Of a stretch of 8,679 nt of DNA, positions 6,699 to 8,679 are shown one piece after another. Both the position numbers and the translations under genes were made by a program. Origin of the DNA: PeH17 sp964414925. GTDB taxonomy: Bacteria; Bacillota; Clostridia; Christensenellales; CAG-138. The notes beneath the pieces are model-generated. The model had not been told where the DNA came from. It saw nothing but the letters and a program-made list of their open reading frames with translations, and ran no database searches. The DNA is taken from the NCBI GenBank assembly GCA_964414925.1, contig CAYPXV010000071.1, forward strand, positions 1 through 8,679. Direction: 5' to 3'. Every line of letters starts with the position of its first letter. Position 1 is the first letter of the stretch.

Positions 6699-6724
6699 AT
6701 CGGATAGACGTATTCCGTCTCGAT
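6699..6724 (-). other. Small hairpin in the 5' leader of the nfeD-floA operon
   Basis: AGACG (6706-6710) pairs with CGTCT (6716-6720) around a 5-nt loop, and ATCG (6699-6702) pairs with CGAT (6721-6724) beyond a 3-nt bulge (GAT, 6703-6705). This gives a 9-bp stem that would begin within about 10 nt of the predicted transcript start. It could stabilise the 5' end of the mRNA. It is too short to be called a riboswitch and may be chance. Confidence 0.25.
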
Positions 6725-6738
6725 ACATCCTCAACAAT

Positions 6739-6768
6739 ATTATATGCTAAAGTTATGCCTGTTGTCAA
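6739..6768 (-). promoter_or_regulatory. Consensus sigma-A promoter driving nfeD-66aa-floA-162aa
   Basis: On the minus strand there is a perfect TTGACA -35 (6768-6763), an 18-bp spacer, and a perfect TATAAT -10 (6744-6739). The predicted start is near 6732, about 64 nt before the nfeD ATG at 6668. It lies in the 136-bp gap between nfeD and the divergent spoIID gene, within the upstream region of spoIID. Two perfect hexamers suggest strong constitutive vegetative transcription. Confidence 0.85.
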
Positions 6769-6804
6769 TCACATAAATGGGGCAAGCTGCGCATATTTTC
6801 AAGT

Positions 6805-7887
6805 ATGAAAAAAGGATTTTTAAAAAAAGTGATTATTTTGGTGCTGATATTCGACTTTATTGCCGTCATAAAGCTTGATAAGCGTGATAGGGCAGAAAGT
6901 GGGGACGGTGAATTGGGCACGCAGCTTGATTTACTGCCGAATATAAGGTTCGGACTTAACCTTCTCCCTTCGTCGGGAACGGGCGGTATTTTTGCATTGC
7001 TCAATTTAAATACGCCGTCGCCCACATCGGAGGAGGAATTGGTTATTGAGGTTTGGGACAAACAGCGGGGAGCATTTCAAATGGAGCTTGAAGAATATGT
7101 TTTTCATGTGCTTGCGGCGGAAATGCCGGCAACTTATGAGCAGGAAGCGTTGAAAGCACAGGCGGTTGCGGCAAGAACGTTTGTACTTCACGGTATAACA
7201 GAGGGGTCAAGCTGCAAAAGCGGATGCACGGTTTGCACGGATTACAGTTGTTGTCAGGCGTTTATATCCGATGCGGAACTGCACTCGATGTGGGGAGAAA
7301 AATATGAAGTTTATCGAAACAAACTTATGAGTGCGGTTGAAACGACAAAAGGTGAGGTTATCGTAAGCGGAGGTAAAGTCATATCTGCACTGTACCACGC
7401 TTCATCGGGCGGAAGAACGGAGGACTGCGAAGCGGTGTTTGCCGTGGCACTTCCCTATCTTGTGTCGGTGGAAAGCGAAGGTGAGGAGGAATTCAGTCAG
7501 TTTTCAAGCGAGAAACGCTTTGATTTTGCACAGCTATGCGAAAAAGTCAATTCCGCTTACCCCGACGCAAACTTATCGGAACCCGATAAGCAGATAGATA
7601 TATGGGCAAGAACGGACAGCGGCAGGGTAAAGCTCGTTCAACTCGGTGAAACCGTCATTTCGGGTCAACAGCTCAGATCGCTTTTGCAATTGAGAAGTAC
7701 CAATTTTACATTTGAATTTGAAGATGAAACGGTAATAATTACATGCCTTGGTTTCGGACACGGAGTTGGGATGAGTCAGTGCGGAGCGGATGCAATGGCA
7801 AAGCAGGGGGCAAGCTATGAACAAATATTAAAGCATTATTATACGGGAACGGAATTAACAGTGTATATGCAAACAGGGCGAAAATGA
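6805..7887 (+). CDS. spoIID: Stage II sporulation protein D, SpoIID (lytic transglycosylase for engulfment)
   Basis: SpoIID cleaves glycan strands of peptidoglycan between mother cell and forespore, working with SpoIIM and SpoIIP in engulfment; it is a mother-cell membrane protein. The sequence has a basic start, one membrane helix at about 9-23, a linker to about 78, and the SpoIID domain: EEYVFHVLAAEMPA with the catalytic-type glutamate E106, QEALKAQAVAARTFVL (113-128), YHASSGGRTEDCEAVF (197-212), and the C-terminal GFGHGVGMSQ (316-325) with HYYTGTEL. A Cys-rich patch (H129, C137, C141, C144, C149, C150) lies where clostridial SpoIID binds zinc. The 360-aa length is normal. No ribosome binding site precedes the ATG at 6805; a GTG at 6829 has AAGGA 12 nt upstream but would remove the basic residues before the helix. 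Sporulation-dependent (sigma-E) expression is expected from the family, though the promoter is not convincing here. Confidence 0.95.
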   Translation: MKKGFLKKVIILVLIFDFIAVIKLDKRDRAESGDGELGTQLDLLPNIRFGLNLLPSSGTGGIFALLNLNTPSPTSEEELVIEVWDKQRGAFQMELEEYVFHVLAAEMPATYEQEALKAQAVAARTFVLHGITEGSSCKSGCTVCTDYSCCQAFISDAELHSMWGEKYEVYRNKLMSAVETTKGEVIVSGGKVISALYHASSGGRTEDCEAVFAVALPYLVSVESEGEEEFSQFSSEKRFDFAQLCEKVNSAYPDANLSEPDKQIDIWARTDSGRVKLVQLGETVISGQQLRSLLQLRSTNFTFEFEDETVIITCLGFGHGVGMSQCGADAMAKQGASYEQILKHYYTGTELTVYMQTGRK

Positions 7888-7888
7888 T

Positions 7889-7923
7889 AAAAAGTGAATC
7901 GCCGCAGTAATTTGCGACGATTC
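7889..7923 (-). terminator. Intrinsic terminator of the DUF1540 gene, between convergent genes
   Basis: Arms 7896-7906 and 7913-7923 pair around a 6-nt loop. In the minus-strand RNA the stem is 11 continuous pairs (7902/7917 is a G-U pair) and is followed by ACTTTTTAT, a five-U run. In the plus-strand RNA the same position is a C/A mismatch and the nearest U-run is 11 nt away, so the element fits the minus-strand gene better. It may stop spoIID transcripts less efficiently, aided by AAAAAGT (7889-7895) pairing with ACTTTTT further right. Confidence 0.7.
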
Positions 7924-7932
7924 GGGTTAAAT

Positions 7933-8109
7933 TTACTTTTTGATATAGCTTCCGCAAAGACTTTCGTCCTCGGCAGAGCCTGAATGTTTAGAGCAGGCAC
8001 AGGGTTCGACCTCTATGCGGCTCAAGGCACAATAAGAGCCGTTCTCGTTGTGCCTGCAACTGAGAACATGGCAGCCTATGGTCTGACATCCCATTTGATT
8101 CTTGGACAT
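7933..8109 (-). CDS. DUF1540 cysteine-rich miniprotein (58 aa)
   Basis: The protein has seven cysteines in 58 residues: C8, C13, C18, C27, C37, C39 and C52. The pattern IGCHVLSCRHNENGSYCALS followed by a CACS pair is that of the DUF1540 domain, a short Firmicute family often present in several copies in spore formers and without known biochemical function. The arrangement suggests metal binding. Start choice: the frame is open to 8196, but AGGAGG at 8122-8117 lies 7 nt before the ATG at 8109, and the domain starts immediately after it. The upstream 29 codons would add an unrelated hydrophobic stretch overlapping the end of exoA. The gene is convergent with spoIID, shares the terminator region, and has a forespore-type promoter candidate at 8143-8171. 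It could be a spore-associated small protein; that is inference. Confidence 0.85.
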   Translation of the reverse strand: MSKNQMGCQTIGCHVLSCRHNENGSYCALSRIEVEPCACSKHSGSAEDESLCGSYIKK

Positions 8110-8142
8110 ACTTTTTCCTCCTAAGTAATTGTAGTGTAACAA

Positions 8143-8171
8143 TAGTATTGACGAAAAGAGGGAAAGTATTC
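8143..8171 (-). promoter_or_regulatory. Candidate forespore (sigma-G/F-type) promoter for the DUF1540 gene
   Basis: On the minus strand GAATA (8171-8167) matches the sigma-G -35 core gHATR. After 17 bp comes AATACTA (8149-8143), one base off the -10 core CATAnTA. Transcription would start near 8136, about 27 nt before the ATG and just upstream of the AGGAGG site. No good sigma-A alternative is present: TACAAT at 8133-8128 lacks a matching -35. The match is by eye and short, so chance is possible. Confidence 0.4.
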
Positions 8172-8192
8172 TCAAAAACGGAACAAAATCAT

Positions 8193-8679
8193 TCAAATAT
8201 CAATTTCTATTCCGACGGGGCAATGGTCACTTCCGAGAATTTCGGCATAGACGGATGCTTCCTTTAAGTGAGGAACGAGGGAATTACTTATAAGAAAGTA
8301 ATCTATGCGCCAGCCGACATTCTTCTCCCTTGCCTTAAACATATAGCTCCACCAACTGTAAACATCGGTTTTATCGGGATAAAGGACTCTGAAAGAATCG
8401 GAAAAACCGGAATCGAGAAGAAGTGAAAACTCATTTCTTTCCTCATCGGTAAAACCTGCATTTCCTCTGTTGGATTTGGGATTTTTCAGGTCAATTTCCT
8501 TATGCGCTACATTCATATCGCCGCAGACGATCACGGGCTTCAGCTTATCAAGCTCTATTAGATATTGCCTGAAACGAGTTTCCCAGCGGCAACGATATTC
8601 AAGCCGGGTAAGTTCACGCTGCGCATTGGGCGTATAGACGGTGACAAAGAAGAAATTGTCAAATTCAAGCGTAATAATA
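8193..8679 (-). CDS. exoA: Exodeoxyribonuclease III (ExoA/XthA family AP endonuclease), 5' part beyond the window
   Basis: This enzyme cuts DNA at abasic sites and degrades 3' ends in base excision repair; it is cytoplasmic and metal dependent. The frame stays open from the stop at 8193 to the window edge at 8679, giving 161 C-terminal residues; a full protein is about 250 aa, so roughly 90 residues lie outside. Visible motifs in order, counted from the edge, are VTVYTPN (12-18), CGDMNVAHKEIDL (52-64) with the catalytic Asp and Asn of GDxN, NAGFTDEER, SWWSY (108-112), GWRIDYF (122-128), and the closing GSDHCPV (149-155) with the Asp-His pair. All expected active-site residues in this part are present, so it looks functional. 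A GTG at 8534 is internal (a Val codon) and not the start. No terminator is visible in the 83 nt between it and the DUF1540 start, so some read-through is possible. Confidence 0.93.
   Translation of the reverse strand, partial: IITLEFDNFFFVTVYTPNAQRELTRLEYRCRWETRFRQYLIELDKLKPVIVCGDMNVAHKEIDLKNPKSNRGNAGFTDEERNEFSLLLDSGFSDSFRVLYPDKTDVYSWWSYMFKAREKNVGWRIDYFLISNSLVPHLKEASVYAEILGSDHCPVGIEIDI

Noticed and set aside
7739..7957. Minus-strand 72-aa frame spanning the 3' end of spoIID and the terminator
   Set aside because: It covers the conserved GFGHGVGMSQ coding part of spoIID in antisense and runs through the stem-loop; no ribosome binding site.
8110..8196. 29-codon N-terminal extension of the DUF1540 protein
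   Set aside because: The strong AGGAGG site and the promoter candidate both lie inside it, and the DUF1540 pattern starts right after the ATG at 8109.
8193..8534. A 113-aa protein starting at the GTG at 8534
   Set aside because: The frame continues upstream to the window edge with clear exonuclease III sequence (VTVYTPN), so the GTG is an internal valine codon.

Overview
The window looks like the chromosome of a low-to-mid-GC, endospore-forming Firmicute of the class Clostridia, possibly an Oscillospirales/Ruminococcaceae-type gut organism. The class-level call rests on a clear SpoIID, a FloA (flotillin-like) plus NfeD pair, a DUF1540 cysteine-rich miniprotein, a clostridial-style DUF362/ferredoxin protein, strong GGAGG-type ribosome binding sites and sigma-A-like promoters. 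The family-level placement is a guess. No mobile element, CRISPR array, rRNA or tRNA is visible.

Layout. Almost everything lies on the minus strand; only spoIID is on the plus strand. Read in the direction of transcription, the minus strand starts with a near-perfect sigma-A promoter (TTGACA, 18 bp, TATAAT; 6739-6768). It feeds nfeD (short form), a 66-aa membrane miniprotein overlapping nfeD by 14 nt, floA, and a 162-aa single-pass protein with a long acidic/proline-rich linker and a conserved-looking C-terminal tail. A perfect 14-bp inverted repeat with a 4-nt loop (4331-4362) follows. Then come two tandem exported proteins of unknown function, a lipoprotein (3493-4296) and a secreted protein (2331-3479). 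By eye the two share a homologous C-terminal domain, and the second has an extra N-terminal domain. After them come a DUF362 protein with a 2x[4Fe-4S] ferredoxin tail, a TtcA-like PP-loop tRNA thiolase with its own candidate promoter overlapping the end of the DUF362 gene, and a 78-aa single-pass membrane protein at the left edge.

Right part. spoIID (6805-7887, +) diverges from the nfeD promoter. It converges on a DUF1540 gene (7933-8109, -), with a stem-loop terminator between them. The DUF1540 gene has an excellent ribosome binding site and, upstream, a sequence resembling a forespore sigma-G/sigma-F-type promoter. Further upstream on the same strand is the C-terminal two thirds of an exodeoxyribonuclease III (ExoA/XthA family), whose 5' end lies beyond the window.

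How the genes may fit together. The nfeD-floA block is the membrane-microdomain (flotillin) module. The small proteins around it, and possibly the two exported paralogues, are candidate envelope or microdomain partners; this is inference from position only. SpoIID (engulfment peptidoglycan hydrolase) and the DUF1540 miniprotein give the right side a sporulation flavour. DUF362 and TtcA-like proteins are both predicted Fe-S proteins and sit next to each other. The main candidates for undescribed biology are the paralogous exported pair, the floA-linked 162-aa and 66-aa proteins, and the putative forespore-controlled DUF1540 gene.
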